A model generated the notes under the pieces. The model did not search any database and was not told where the DNA came from. It was given only the letters and a program-made list of their open reading frames with translations. Shown here piece by piece: positions 8,821-17,302 of a stretch of 42,622 nt of DNA; positions within the stretch are counted from its first letter, which is position 1, and each line of letters starts with the position of its first letter. Both the position numbers and the translations under genes were made by a program. Source of the stretch: SFDP01 sp051891855 (GTDB taxonomy: Bacteria > Bacillota > Clostridia > Lachnospirales > Lachnospiraceae); assembly GCA_051891855.1 (NCBI GenBank), contig JBJFFP010000042.1, forward strand, positions 1 through 42,622, in the 5' to 3' direction.

Positions 8821-10491
8821 TTAAGCCTTTGGGATTTCCAGAATAGCTCCTCGATTACCGCTGGTTACCAAAGAGGTATATCTTGCCAGATAGCCGGTCT
8901 TTATCTCGGGCTCCCTGGGCTGCCATTTTGCCCTTCTCTCTGCCAAAGCTTCCTCTGACAATTCAACATTAATGGTATTTTCGGGAATATTGATTTTAAT
9001 GATATCTCCCTCTTCAATCAGGGCTATAGGACCGCCTACTGCCGCTTCCGGTGAAACATGACCGATGGAGGCACCTCTGGAGGCTCCTGAGAAACGTCCA
9101 TCTGTGATTAATGCTACGCTGGAGCCCAGACCCATTCCGGCAATGGCCGAGGTGGGATTCAGCATTTCCCGCATACCGGGGCCGCCCTTAGGGCCCTCAT
9201 AGCGGATAACCACCACATCACCGCTGACAATTTTACCTCCCTTAATGGCTGCAACCGCATCCTCCTCACAGTCAAAAACTCTTGCCGGGCCTTCATGTAC
9301 CAGCATTTCCTCCACTACCGCAGAGCGCTTAACTACACAGGAGTCAGGAGCAATATTTCCTCGTAATACGGCAATTCCTCCCACCTCACTATAGGGATTC
9401 TCAATGGGGCGAATCACCTCCGGGTCTTTATTTACACAGCCCTCAATATTTTCCGCAACCGTTTTTCCCGTACAGGTAATCAGGTCTGTATAAAGCAGAC
9501 TCTTCTTATTTAACTCATTCATTACCGCATAAACACCGCCGGCTTCATTTAAATCTTCCATATACGTGTGTCCTGCCGGTGCCAGATGGCAAAGATTAGG
9601 TGTTTTTGCACTGATTTCATTGGCAATATCCAGATTCAGATCCACTCCCGCTTCATGGGCAATGGCCGGTAAATGGAGCATGGAGTTAGTGGAGCAGCCC
9701 AGAGCCATATCTACGGCTAAAGCATTATAAAATGCTTTCTCGGTCATAATATCCCGAGGACGAATATCCTTTTTCAGCAGCTCCATAATCTGCATTCCTG
9801 CCTGCTTTGCCAGACGGATACGCTCCGAATAAACCGCCGGAATGGTTCCGTTCCCCTTTAAGCCCATACCCAGTACCTCTGTCAGGCAGTTCATGGAATT
9901 TGCCGTATACATTCCGGAGCAGGAGCCGCAGGTAGGACAGGCCTTTTCCTCATACTCTTCCAGCTCTTCCATGGAAATCTTTCCTGCTGCCTGGGCACCC
10001 ACGGCCTCAAATACACTGGAAAGACTGGTTTTCTGTCCCTTTACCTTACCGGCCAGCATGGGGCCTCCGGAAACAAAAATAGTGGGAATGTTCACCCTGG
10101 CCGCCGCCATCAACAGGCCGGGAACATTCTTATCGCAGTTGGGTATGCAGACCAGGGCATCCAGACTGTGGGCCATTGCCATACATTCTGTACTGTCTGC
10201 AATTAAGTCTCTGGTTACCAGGGAATACTTCATTCCCAAATGTCCCATGGCAATACCGTCACAAACTGCAATTGCCGGAAAAACTACAGGAGTTCCGCCG
10301 GCCATGGCTACGCCCATTTTTACTGCATCGGCTATTTTATCCAAATTCATATGTCCGGGTACAATCTCATTATAGGAACTGACAATACCGATTAAAGGCC
10401 GTTCCATTTCCTCTTTTGTATATCCTAAAGCATTGAATAACGAACGATGGGGTGCCTGACCGGCCCCTTTATTTACAGAATCACTTCTCAT
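8821..10491 (-). CDS. ilvD: Dihydroxy-acid dehydratase
   Basis: An Fe-S enzyme converting 2,3-dihydroxy-isovalerate and -methylvalerate to the 2-oxo acids for valine and isoleucine. Diagnostic stretches are APHRSLFNALGYT, CIPNCDKNVPGLLMA, CPTCGSCSGMYTANSMNC, GCSTNSMLHLPAIA and TDGRFSGASRG. The start is placed at the second ATG (10491, MRSDSVNKG, 557 residues or so), because relatives begin at this point and GGAGG is spaced 9 nt from it. An ATG two codons earlier is possible. The gene sits between leuB (84 nt upstream) and ilvB (29 nt downstream). Oxygen-sensitive clusters are typical of the family, fitting an anaerobe that also carries an oxidase for oxygen removal. Confidence 0.96.
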   Translation of the reverse strand: MRSDSVNKGAGQAPHRSLFNALGYTKEEMERPLIGIVSSYNEIVPGHMNLDKIADAVKMGVAMAGGTPVVFPAIAVCDGIAMGHLGMKYSLVTRDLIADSTECMAMAHSLDALVCIPNCDKNVPGLLMAAARVNIPTIFVSGGPMLAGKVKGQKTSLSSVFEAVGAQAAGKISMEELEEYEEKACPTCGSCSGMYTANSMNCLTEVLGMGLKGNGTIPAVYSERIRLAKQAGMQIMELLKKDIRPRDIMTEKAFYNALAVDMALGCSTNSMLHLPAIAHEAGVDLNLDIANEISAKTPNLCHLAPAGHTYMEDLNEAGGVYAVMNELNKKSLLYTDLITCTGKTVAENIEGCVNKDPEVIRPIENPYSEVGGIAVLRGNIAPDSCVVKRSAVVEEMLVHEGPARVFDCEEDAVAAIKGGKIVSGDVVVIRYEGPKGGPGMREMLNPTSAIAGMGLGSSVALITDGRFSGASRGASIGHVSPEAAVGGPIALIEEGDIIKINIPENTINVELSEEALAERRAKWQPREPEIKTGYLARYTSLVTSGNRGAILEIPKA

Positions 10492-10575
10492 CTTCATCTT
10501 CCTCCATTCTGAAACCTTAACTCAGTTTACCAATTCTTCCCTTGAAATTCAATCCTTTTGTACTGAAGCTGTGGA

Positions 10576-11658
10576 TTAGAGTGCTTCTGTGATAAGGGTG
10601 CCCATCCGGGAACAGCCTACCTGTCTTAAGCCCTCACTCATAATATCCACCGTACGCCAGCCTTCCTTAAGAACGGCTTCAACCGCCTTTTCAATGGCTG
10701 CTGCTTCCTCATCCAAGTCAAAAGTAAATTTCAGCATCATGGCTGCAGAAAGAATCGTTGCTATGGGATTAGCAATATCTTTTCCGGCGATATCCGGTGC
10801 TGAACCGTGACTGGGCTCGTAAAGACCGAATTTGGAATCATTCAGGCTGGCAGAAGCCAACATCCCGATGGAACCGGTAACCATACTGGCCTCATCGGAC
10901 AAAATATCCCCAAACATGTTCTCTGTCAAAATTACATCAAACTGGGCAGGATCCTTTACCAGCTGCATGGCACAATTATCCACCAGCATATGCTCCAGGG
11001 AAACTTCGGGATAAGCCGTCGCCACTTCATTGACTACCTTTCTCCAGAGTCTGGAAGAGTCCAGCACATTGGCCTTATCCACACTGGTCACCTTCTGCCT
11101 TCTTTTTCGGGCAATTTCAAAGCCCTTTATGGCGATTCTGCGGATTTCTTCTTCGGTATAGGTAAGGGTGTCAATAGCCTTTAACCTCCCATTCTCTTCT
11201 ATGGTTTTTCTTTCCCCGAAATAGAGTCCACCGGTTAATTCCCGCATGATCAGCATATCAAAGCCCTTTTTGCTGATTTCTTCCTTTAGCGGGCAGGCTC
11301 CTGACAACTGGGGATACAATACCGCCGGTCTTAAATTAGCAAATAAATTCAGGGATTTTCTGATTTTCAACAAACCTGCCTCCGGTCTTAGCTGAGGCTC
11401 CAGCTTATACCAGGGAGAGGTATTGGCATCCCCTCCGATAGAGCCCATTAAAACGGCATCAGAAGCCCTTGCGGCAGCAATGGTCTCCTCCGTGAGAGGT
11501 ACTCCGTAAGCATCAATAGAAGCGCCTCCCATCAATACATCCGTAAACTGAATTTGATGTCCATATTTATCTGCTACCTTTTCTAAGACTTTCTTGGCTT
11601 GTGCAACAATTTCCGGCCCGATTCCGTCCCCGGGAATACAGCAAATATTCAGGTTCAT
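10576..11658 (-). CDS. leuB: 3-isopropylmalate dehydrogenase
   Basis: Oxidative decarboxylation of 3-isopropylmalate to 2-oxoisocaproate with NAD+ in leucine synthesis. The 360-residue protein has the beta-decarboxylating dehydrogenase pattern: IPGDGIGPEIV at the N-terminus, the substrate loop LKIRKSLNLFANLRPA, RELTGGLYFGER, the metal/NAD region NMFGDILSDEASMVTGSIGM and GSAPDIAGKDIANP. Length and motifs match LeuB rather than isocitrate dehydrogenase. It is the first gene of leuB-ilvD-ilvB-transpeptidase. leuA, leuC and leuD are not in the window, so the leucine pathway is split across the chromosome. No T-box or leader peptide rich in Leu/Ile/Val was seen in the 5' region. Confidence 0.96.
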   Translation of the reverse strand: MNLNICCIPGDGIGPEIVAQAKKVLEKVADKYGHQIQFTDVLMGGASIDAYGVPLTEETIAAARASDAVLMGSIGGDANTSPWYKLEPQLRPEAGLLKIRKSLNLFANLRPAVLYPQLSGACPLKEEISKKGFDMLIMRELTGGLYFGERKTIEENGRLKAIDTLTYTEEEIRRIAIKGFEIARKRRQKVTSVDKANVLDSSRLWRKVVNEVATAYPEVSLEHMLVDNCAMQLVKDPAQFDVILTENMFGDILSDEASMVTGSIGMLASASLNDSKFGLYEPSHGSAPDIAGKDIANPIATILSAAMMLKFTFDLDEEAAAIEKAVEAVLKEGWRTVDIMSEGLRQVGCSRMGTLITEAL

Positions 11659-11724
11659 TATCTACCATCCTCCATCCTCTGTTTTTGTTTTTATCATAAC
11701 ACACTGCAGACTATTTTCCTAATA

Positions 11725-11753
11725 TATATCTTTTATGCTTATTATAACTTCAA
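11725..11753 (-). promoter_or_regulatory. Candidate promoter of the leuB operon
   Basis: On the minus strand TTGAAG, a 17-nt spacer and GATATA lie about 65 nt upstream of the leuB start. The -10 is imperfect, so the exact position is uncertain. Confidence 0.5.
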
Positions 11754-11758
11754 ATTAT

Positions 11759-11819
11759 GACTATAGTCTGGCTGCTAAGCCGACTGCCCTAAACTGCCCG
11801 GCAGGAACTTATGACTGCC
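11759..11819 (-). promoter_or_regulatory. Candidate regulator-binding region upstream of the leuB promoter
   Basis: Three copies of GGCAGT (minus strand) lie at 11783-11788, 11793-11798 and 11814-11819, spaced 10 and 21 bp, which puts them on one face of the helix. A perfect palindrome GACTATAGTC lies at 11759-11768, adjoining the -35 box. This could be where an operon regulator binds. The regulator is unknown. Confidence 0.35.
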
Positions 11820-11827
11820 AAAGGAAG

Positions 11828-11868
11828 AAAAAAAGCTGTTGCCACAGATTCCTCTTATGGCAACAGCT
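11828..11868 (-). terminator. Terminator of the tgt-yajC operon
   Basis: An 11-bp perfect stem, AGCTGTTGCCA with TGGCAACAGCT (arms 11834-11844 and 11858-11868), is followed on the minus strand by seven Ts. It begins just past the stop codon at 11873. The other side also has a T-run, so it may work in both directions. Confidence 0.9.
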
Positions 11869-11872
11869 CTTT

Positions 11873-12118
11873 TTAGCTTATTCCGAAATCTTCAAGAGAA
11901 AATTGCTCTCCTACTTCTACCTCATCCTCCACGGTATCCTTCACCTGCCGGATTCCGAAGCTGGCATCGTAGCCGATTTCCTGAAAAAAAAGACGAAGCT
12001 TCTTCAGTTCCCTAGTTATATTGACTCCCATGGGGAGTAAAACGGTTACCACCGAAGAATCTACCTGAACCTGGTAGCCGGCCTTCTTCAGCCTTCCTAC
12101 CGCTTCTGTTTTTTCCAT
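11873..12118 (-). CDS. Small uncharacterised protein downstream of yajC
   Basis: The 81 residues begin MEKTEAVGRLKKAGYQVQVD and end in an acidic tail (VEDEVEVGEQFSLEDFGIS). There is no signal peptide or membrane segment. The pattern of an amphipathic helix, then a beta strand VVTVLLP, then a helix ITRELKKLRLFFQEIGY looks like a small alpha/beta fold. I do not recognise the family. A GAGG ribosome site, the 22-nt gap to yajC and a strong terminator directly after the stop indicate a real last gene of the vanY-like/tgt/yajC unit. Confidence 0.75.
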   Translation of the reverse strand: MEKTEAVGRLKKAGYQVQVDSSVVTVLLPMGVNITRELKKLRLFFQEIGYDASFGIRQVKDTVEDEVEVGEQFSLEDFGIS

Positions 12119-12140
12119 AGATACCTCACCCTGGCTCCCC

Positions 12141-12449
12141 TTATTCTCCTGCTTTTTCTACCTGCACAATAGCACTTTTCTGCATGGGAATACGGCAGTT
12201 TTTGTTACTTCCAAATTCTACGATTACCGTATCATCCTGAATATCGATCAATACACCATAAAATCCGCTGCTGGTCAGAACGCTGTCGCCAATCTCCATA
12301 TTGGCCAGCATTGCCCCTACTCTCTTCTGCTCTTTCTTCTGGGGACGCACGGAAACAAAATACAGGAATCCGAAAATAATTACGATATAGACAATCCAAA
12401 AAGCGCCATTTCCCAACACGGAAGCGTCAGATGTTAACAGAACATTCAT
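12141..12449 (-). CDS. yajC: Preprotein translocase accessory subunit YajC
   Basis: A 102-residue single-span membrane protein. The membrane helix (about residues 16-34, AFWIVYIVIIFGFLYFVSV) is followed by the family signature RPQKKEQKR and a cytoplasmic domain with EIGDSVLTSSGFYGVL. YajC associates with SecDF and the SecYEG channel in other bacteria. Here it follows tgt by 67 nt, as in many genomes (tgt-yajC), but secD and secF do not come next; a small unknown gene and a terminator do. An AAGGAGG ribosome site is present. Confidence 0.95.
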   Translation of the reverse strand: MNVLLTSDASVLGNGAFWIVYIVIIFGFLYFVSVRPQKKEQKRVGAMLANMEIGDSVLTSSGFYGVLIDIQDDTVIVEFGSNKNCRIPMQKSAIVQVEKAGE

Positions 12450-12516
12450 TAAATAATTCCTCCTTATTTATCCGAAAAAATAGTCTAGACTATCATACAC
12501 AAATTTTTTCTTCTCT

Positions 12517-13647
12517 TCAAGTTTTTTCTGCCATTTGCTCTAATTTATTTTTCTTATAGGAAGCAAAATTGCCTGTATCCAGTGCATTCCGAATTTCTTC
12601 CATCATCGTATTGTAAAAATACAGATTGTGAAGCACACAAAGGCGCATTCCCAGCATCTCCTTAGCCTTCAATAAATGGCGGATATAGGCTCTGGAATAA
12701 TTACGGCAGGCCGGACAACTGCATCCTTCTTCAATGGGCTCCATATCCTTTTCATATCTCGCATTGAATAAGTTAATTTTTCCCTGATTGGTATAAACAT
12801 GTCCATGCCGCCCGTTTCTTGAGGGATAAACGCAGTCAAAAAAGTCGATTCCCCGCTCAACGCCCTCCAGAATATTGGCCGGAGTTCCTACTCCCATTAA
12901 ATAAGTAGGCTTATCCACCGACAGATGGGGAATGGTTTCTTCCAGAATATAATACATTTCTTCATGGGTTTCCCCCACGGCAAGACCGCCTACGGCATAA
13001 CCATCCAGCTCCATTTCCCGAATACGCTTGGCGTGCTCAATACGAATATCGGGATAAACGGCTCCCTGATTAATTCCAAACAATAGCTGGTTCCTATTAA
13101 TGGTATCCTCCCGCCGGTTCAGCTCCTTCATCTTTACCTTGCATCGCTTAAGCCAACGGGTAGTCCGTTCTACGGAAGGACGGACATATTCCCTTTCTGC
13201 CTTGGCAGGAGGACATTCATCGAAGGCCATGGCAATGGTAGAGGCCAGATTGGATTGAATCTCCATGCTTTCCTCCGGCCCCATAAAAATCTTTCTTCCA
13301 TCAATATGGGAGTTAAAATATACCCCCTCTTCCCTGATCTTTCTGAGACCGGCCAAGGAAAAGACCTGAAAACCGCCGGAGTCCGTAAGAATAGGGCCGT
13401 CCCAATTCATGAATCGATGCAGCCCTCCCAATTCCTTAATTACCTTATCTCCTGTCCGTACATGAAGATGATAGGTATTGGAAAGCTCCACCTGACATTT
13501 GATTTCCCGCAAATCCTGAGCAGATACAGCTCCTTTAATGGCCGCCACCGTTCCTACGTTCATAAATACAGGTGTCTGAATGGTTCCGTGAACCGTTTCC
13601 AGCTGTCCCCGTTTTGCTCTTCCTTCCTGTTTAATTACCTTATACAT
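12517..13647 (-). CDS. tgt: tRNA-guanine transglycosylase (queuine/preQ1)
   Basis: Exchanges guanine-34 of tRNAs with GUN anticodons for preQ1 in queuosine synthesis. Visible motifs are TPVFMNVGTVAAIKG, the catalytic Asp in DSGGFQVFSL, AMAFDECPP, YAVGGLAVGE and the zinc site CSCPACRNYSRAYIRHLL (three Cys and a His further on). The start is set at MYKVIKQEGRAKRG (13647, 376 residues, normal family length) with GAGG upstream. A longer frame from 13701 would overlap the preceding gene and add an atypical extension. It follows the VanY-like gene by 31 nt and leads into yajC. Confidence 0.96.
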   Translation of the reverse strand: MYKVIKQEGRAKRGQLETVHGTIQTPVFMNVGTVAAIKGAVSAQDLREIKCQVELSNTYHLHVRTGDKVIKELGGLHRFMNWDGPILTDSGGFQVFSLAGLRKIREEGVYFNSHIDGRKIFMGPEESMEIQSNLASTIAMAFDECPPAKAEREYVRPSVERTTRWLKRCKVKMKELNRREDTINRNQLLFGINQGAVYPDIRIEHAKRIREMELDGYAVGGLAVGETHEEMYYILEETIPHLSVDKPTYLMGVGTPANILEGVERGIDFFDCVYPSRNGRHGHVYTNQGKINLFNARYEKDMEPIEEGCSCPACRNYSRAYIRHLLKAKEMLGMRLCVLHNLYFYNTMMEEIRNALDTGNFASYKKNKLEQMAEKT

Positions 13648-13678
13648 CTGTTTTCCCTCACATAAGGAAAAGTATTTC

Positions 13679-14698
13679 CTATCCGGAAATACTTTCCACA
13701 AATTCCTCTAATGTTAATCCATTATCCATAATTATGATTGCTGCTTCTTTGCCTACATACCGAAAATGCCAGGGCTCATAATCAATCCCCGTAATGTACT
13801 CTTTTCCTTCAGGATAGCGAAGGATAAAGCCATACTCTTTACTGTGCTGCTGAAGCCACTTACCTGCCGTGGTGTCTCCAAAGCCTTCATCCAGAATCGT
13901 ATAGGTATCACTGATAATATCCAGAGCCAATCCCACCTGGTGCTCACTGGCTCCGGGAACCGTTACAATCTGTGATGCCTTCTTATAGGCATCCATATAG
14001 TTGTCTCCCTGATCCATATGCAGCTGAATCTTCCGGTTAAACAGCATGGTTTGCCGGGAAATATCCCGATACGGTGAACAGATGATCAGATTAATGCCCT
14101 CCTCCCTGGCTGCCTGCAGCATGGCATAAAGCTCAGGGATAATTCTGGCATCACACTGCATGCTTGCCGCTATGGTTCCTAATTCAAAGGTGTAATCCTC
14201 CGGTATGGGATGCTGCTTATTCACTAAAATCAAATTCCAGTCTTCCTTAGAAAACTGTCCCTGTTCCTGAGAGGAAAAATCGTACTGATTCAGCAGCTCC
14301 TGAGAATGGGAATCATTTAAAATTTCATCCACTGAATACTGGTCATCAATTTCCTCATGGTAATAGTCAGTCTCCTCTGCTGAAAGTATTTCCTGTGAAA
14401 ATTCCGTAATCTGTTCCGGGGCAGCTGCTTCAAGTGCAATCCCTTCTCCACTCTGAACCGCCTGTTCCAAAGACTGCTCCTGAAACATGGGTGTGGAGAA
14501 GCTGTTGCTGACCAGAAACACCAACACGGTCAGACCGACTCCTAAAAACCGCTTCCTGTTCCTGTTCATATATTTCACTGCACGATCCGTACAGATAATC
14601 AAAATAATCTCCATCAGCATAAGAAATTTAAGCCACTTATACTTATTGCCGAGCTTTATACATCTAGATATTTGTATTTCTCTCCAGGTCTTCTTCAT
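13679..14698 (-). CDS. VanY-like D-alanyl-D-alanine carboxypeptidase (M15B), membrane-anchored
   Basis: A zinc peptidase that trims the terminal D-Ala of peptidoglycan peptides outside the membrane. The C-terminal M15 domain has CSPYRDISRQTMLF, then the zinc ligands in GASEHQVGLALDI (His and Asp) and EPWHFRYVG (His), with the YGFILRYPEGKE stretch between. The N-terminal part has a hydrophobic segment near FLGVGLTVLVFLV followed by an acidic linker. The start is uncertain: the ATG at 14698 gives 339 residues with two hydrophobic segments and only a weak ribosome site, while the ATG at 14569 gives 296 residues with one. A similar gene lies at 39542-40369. Cell-wall role is firm; substrate specificity (D-Ala-D-Ala or other) is not shown. 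Confidence 0.9.
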   Translation of the reverse strand: MKKTWREIQISRCIKLGNKYKWLKFLMLMEIILIICTDRAVKYMNRNRKRFLGVGLTVLVFLVSNSFSTPMFQEQSLEQAVQSGEGIALEAAAPEQITEFSQEILSAEETDYYHEEIDDQYSVDEILNDSHSQELLNQYDFSSQEQGQFSKEDWNLILVNKQHPIPEDYTFELGTIAASMQCDARIIPELYAMLQAAREEGINLIICSPYRDISRQTMLFNRKIQLHMDQGDNYMDAYKKASQIVTVPGASEHQVGLALDIISDTYTILDEGFGDTTAGKWLQQHSKEYGFILRYPEGKEYITGIDYEPWHFRYVGKEAAIIIMDNGLTLEEFVESISG

Positions 14699-14811
14699 GT
14701 TTTTCCCGATCTTTCAAAAGTATATTCCGTTGTTTTCCCACTGTTATCATATCATATAACATATTTTTGTACAGCTTTTTTTTGAAAATCCATTAATTTC
14801 CTTAAAAATTA

Positions 14812-14840
14812 TTGAATTTCTGTATTCCAATCTGTATACT
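14812..14840 (+). promoter_or_regulatory. Promoter of aroC
   Basis: TTGAAT, a 17-nt spacer and TATACT, with the predicted start point about 35 nt upstream of the CGGAGG ribosome site at 14871-14876. Confidence 0.8.
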
Positions 14841-14883
14841 GAGGGGCATAATGTTATATTAAATCGGAAACGGAGGAAAAAAA

Positions 14884-15987
14884 ATGGCCGGTTCAACCAT
14901 AGGAACGATCTTTAAAATTACTACCTGGGGAGAATCCCATGGAGAAGCCCTAGGTGTTGTTATCGACGGCTGTCCCGCCGGTTTGCCTTTGACGGAGGAG
15001 TTGATTCAGCCCTTTATGGACAGAAGAAGGCCCGGACAAAGCGCCTATACTACCCAAAGAAAGGAAGCCGACGGGATAAAAATTTTATCGGGAGTTTTTG
15101 AAGGGAAAACTACCGGCGCTCCCATTTCCATGATGGTGGAAAATACTGCCCAGCGTTCCCAGGATTACAGCCAGATTGCTGCCTGCTATCGTCCCGGACA
15201 CGCGGACTTTACCTTCGATGAAAAATACGGTTTTCGAGACTACCGGGGAGGAGGACGTTCTTCCGGCAGAGAAACTATCGGAAGGGTTGCCGCCGGTGCC
15301 ATAGCAGTACTCTTTTTAAACCGCCTGGGTATCTCCTTTACCACCTTTACCCGTGCTTTAGGCCCCATCACGCTTAGGGATGAACAGTTTACTCCTTCTC
15401 TTCTGGGGATGACACCTACGGGAATCCCCAACGAAGCTCTGGACCTTGAGGCCCAAAAGCATCTTGAGACCTGTATGGCTCACAAGGATTCAGCCGGCGG
15501 TATTGTGGAATGCCGGGTAACCGGTCTTCCCACAGGTCTGGGAGATCCTGTCTTTGAAAAGCTGGATGCCAATCTTGCCAAGGCCATTTTTTCCATCGGG
15601 GCTGTCAAGGCCTTTGAACTGGGGGAAGGAATCAATGCTGCCAGACTGTCCGGCTCACAGAATAATGACGGTTTTATGATGAAGGAGGGGAAAATTGCCA
15701 AACGCAGCAACCATTCCGGAGGCACTCTGGGGGGAATCAGCGACGGCTCTCCACTTGTATTACGAGCTTACCTAAAACCTACTCCCTCTATTTTCTCTCC
15801 GCAGGAAACGGTTACCCGGGATAAACAGGAGGTTACCATAAATATTAAAGGACGGCATGATCCCGTCATTGTTCCCAGAGCCATTGTGGTTGTGGAAGCC
15901 ATGACCGCCATTACCCTTATGGATGCCTTGCTTTTAAATATGAGTTCTAAAATGGATTCCGTGATTCATTTTTATCAAAACCAGTAG
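14884..15987 (+). CDS. aroC: Chorismate synthase
   Basis: Last step of the shikimate pathway: 5-enolpyruvylshikimate-3-phosphate to chorismate, using reduced FMN. The 367 residues carry the three family signatures: GESHGEALGVVIDGCPAG at the N-terminus, the central RGGGRSSGRETIGRVAAGA, and RHDPVIVPRAIVVVEAM at the C-terminus. A GGAGG site is 7 nt from the ATG. It is a single-gene unit with its own promoter and terminator, away from other aro genes, and reads against the gene clusters on both sides. Confidence 0.97.
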   Translation: MAGSTIGTIFKITTWGESHGEALGVVIDGCPAGLPLTEELIQPFMDRRRPGQSAYTTQRKEADGIKILSGVFEGKTTGAPISMMVENTAQRSQDYSQIAACYRPGHADFTFDEKYGFRDYRGGGRSSGRETIGRVAAGAIAVLFLNRLGISFTTFTRALGPITLRDEQFTPSLLGMTPTGIPNEALDLEAQKHLETCMAHKDSAGGIVECRVTGLPTGLGDPVFEKLDANLAKAIFSIGAVKAFELGEGINAARLSGSQNNDGFMMKEGKIAKRSNHSGGTLGGISDGSPLVLRAYLKPTPSIFSPQETVTRDKQEVTINIKGRHDPVIVPRAIVVVEAMTAITLMDALLLNMSSKMDSVIHFYQNQ

Positions 15988-16014
15988 CCTGTGGCAAAAT
16001 CCCCTATTCCCCAT

Positions 16015-16057
16015 AAAAAAGCTGAGCAGAAAATCCGCTTTTCTGCTCAGCTTTTTT
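16015..16057. terminator. Bidirectional terminator between aroC and the lactonase-like gene
   Basis: Stem AAAAAAGCTGAGCAGAAAA with its complement around a 5-nt loop. A T-run on each side serves both converging genes. It reaches the stop codon of the minus-strand gene. Confidence 0.92.
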
Positions 16058-17111
16058 AATTTTGTACCTTATGGAAGATAATACAGTTAGGTCTGTCCAC
16101 CTTCATTTCCTTACCGTTCATAACCAAAAGTCCCTTTTCCATATCCACATTAAAGAAGGTCATGGTGCCGGATTCATGGTTCAAAGAAATCAAGTGCTTG
16201 TTATCGGGAAATAATGCTGCATCCTTAGGATAGTCTCCGCTCACCGGAAGGCAGAAAACCTTGGTTAAGAGACCTGTCTCCTCATTGATTCTATAAATAA
16301 TTACACTGTTATCTCCCGCATTGGAGCTTAACAAATATTTCATGTCCGTGGACAGATTCAATGCACTGGCCGCACTGGTGGTAGCATGATAGTCATTCAG
16401 TGTGGAAATGGTCTGGATTTTTTCAAACTCCGGATTATTATTGATTTCCTCATAGGAATACACATCTACATAGTTCTTCAGTTCATGCACAATATAGAGA
16501 AACCTTCCGTCTCCCGAGAATTTCAGATGTCTGGGGGCTGATGCCTGCTCACTTCGGATAATATCTGCCAGCTTCAGCTTTCCGGTATGATGGTCAACGC
16601 GATAAACATTCACATGATCCATACCCAAATCAGCTGCACATAAATATTTGTTATCCCGGGTCATCTTTACACAGTTGATATGCGGACGATAATTACGCTC
16701 TGCAATGCTTCCCAGTCCTTTGTGATAAATCTCTTCGGTTATCTCTCCTACGCCTCCGTCTTCCCGAAGACGAAGAACGGTTACCTTTCCGTCATGGTAG
16801 CCTGCTACAAACAGAAAGCGGTCCTCATAATCCGTAGATAAATAGCACCCCCGCATACCATTAATATTTCCCCGATTGATTTCCACCAGGCTGCCATCCT
16901 TCTCAATTCGATAGGCCTCCACTCCAAAATCCGTAATGGAATACAAAAATCTGGAATTATGGGAAATGGTAATATAGGATGAATTGGTAATTTCCACCTG
17001 ATCCTTCTTACTCACTCTTCCCTTCTCCATATCCACATCAAAAATCTTTATTCCATGGTTATCTTCCATGGTGTATGTGGATACATAGGCAACATACTTA
17101 TCCTGAGCCAT
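16056..17111 (-). CDS. Lactonase family protein, seven-bladed beta-propeller (6-phosphogluconolactonase-like)
   Basis: Belongs to the YbhE/Pgl-type propeller family (PF10282): repeated blade units such as SYITISHNSRFLYSITDFG, CVKMTRDNKYLCAADLG, HLKFSGDGRFLYIVHEL and ALNLSTDMKYLLSSNAGDNSV occur along the whole length. Some relatives hydrolyse 6-phosphogluconolactone and others have unknown sugar-lactone substrates, so the substrate here is open. The start is placed at MAQDKYVAYVSTYT (17111, about 351 residues), as in relatives, with a GGAAGGG site upstream. An in-frame ATG at 17168 would add a charged 19-residue extension. No signal peptide, so cytoplasmic. No pentose-phosphate genes lie nearby. 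Confidence 0.88.
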   Translation of the reverse strand: MAQDKYVAYVSTYTMEDNHGIKIFDVDMEKGRVSKKDQVEITNSSYITISHNSRFLYSITDFGVEAYRIEKDGSLVEINRGNINGMRGCYLSTDYEDRFLFVAGYHDGKVTVLRLREDGGVGEITEEIYHKGLGSIAERNYRPHINCVKMTRDNKYLCAADLGMDHVNVYRVDHHTGKLKLADIIRSEQASAPRHLKFSGDGRFLYIVHELKNYVDVYSYEEINNNPEFEKIQTISTLNDYHATTSAASALNLSTDMKYLLSSNAGDNSVIIYRINEETGLLTKVFCLPVSGDYPKDAALFPDNKHLISLNHESGTMTFFNVDMEKGLLVMNGKEMKVDRPNCIIFHKVQN

Positions 17112-17210
17112 TCTGCCGTCCCTTCCTTCTTCACTTCGTTCTTTCTTAACCTTTGTAAATTTTATCATATTCCCCTGATTGATAGCAAGTTATATATTAA
17201 TAAAATACAC

Positions 17211-17238
17211 TTGACTTTCCCGTCCCTGCCTTTATAAT
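17211..17238 (+). promoter_or_regulatory. Promoter of the XRE-potABCD operon
   Basis: TTGACT, a 16-nt spacer and a perfect TATAAT, about 65 nt upstream of the regulator gene. Confidence 0.85.
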
Positions 17239-17257
17239 GATAATCATGACTGCATGT

Positions 17258-17284
17258 GTTTAGAAATGCTAAACTAAATGTTTA
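17258..17284 (+). promoter_or_regulatory. Candidate operator of the polyamine operon regulator
   Basis: GTTTAG-AAATG-CTAAAC is a perfect inverted repeat immediately downstream of the -10 box. A further GTTTA follows, giving three alternating half-sites (GTTTA, TAAAC, GTTTA) with 5-7 nt between. A repressor bound here would block the promoter; the XRE-cupin protein encoded next is the natural candidate. Binding is inferred. Confidence 0.55.
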
Positions 17285-17302
17285 ATGATATGAGGAAATA
17301 TT

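Noticed and set aside
11659..11830. Possible T-box or leader-peptide attenuator upstream of the leucine/valine operon
   Set aside because: No T-box core, no run of Leu/Ile/Val codons and no antiterminator structure; the hairpin present belongs to the preceding operon.
13648..13701. Longer N-terminus for tgt starting at 13701
   Set aside because: It would overlap the upstream gene, has no family counterpart, and the GAGG site points to 13647.
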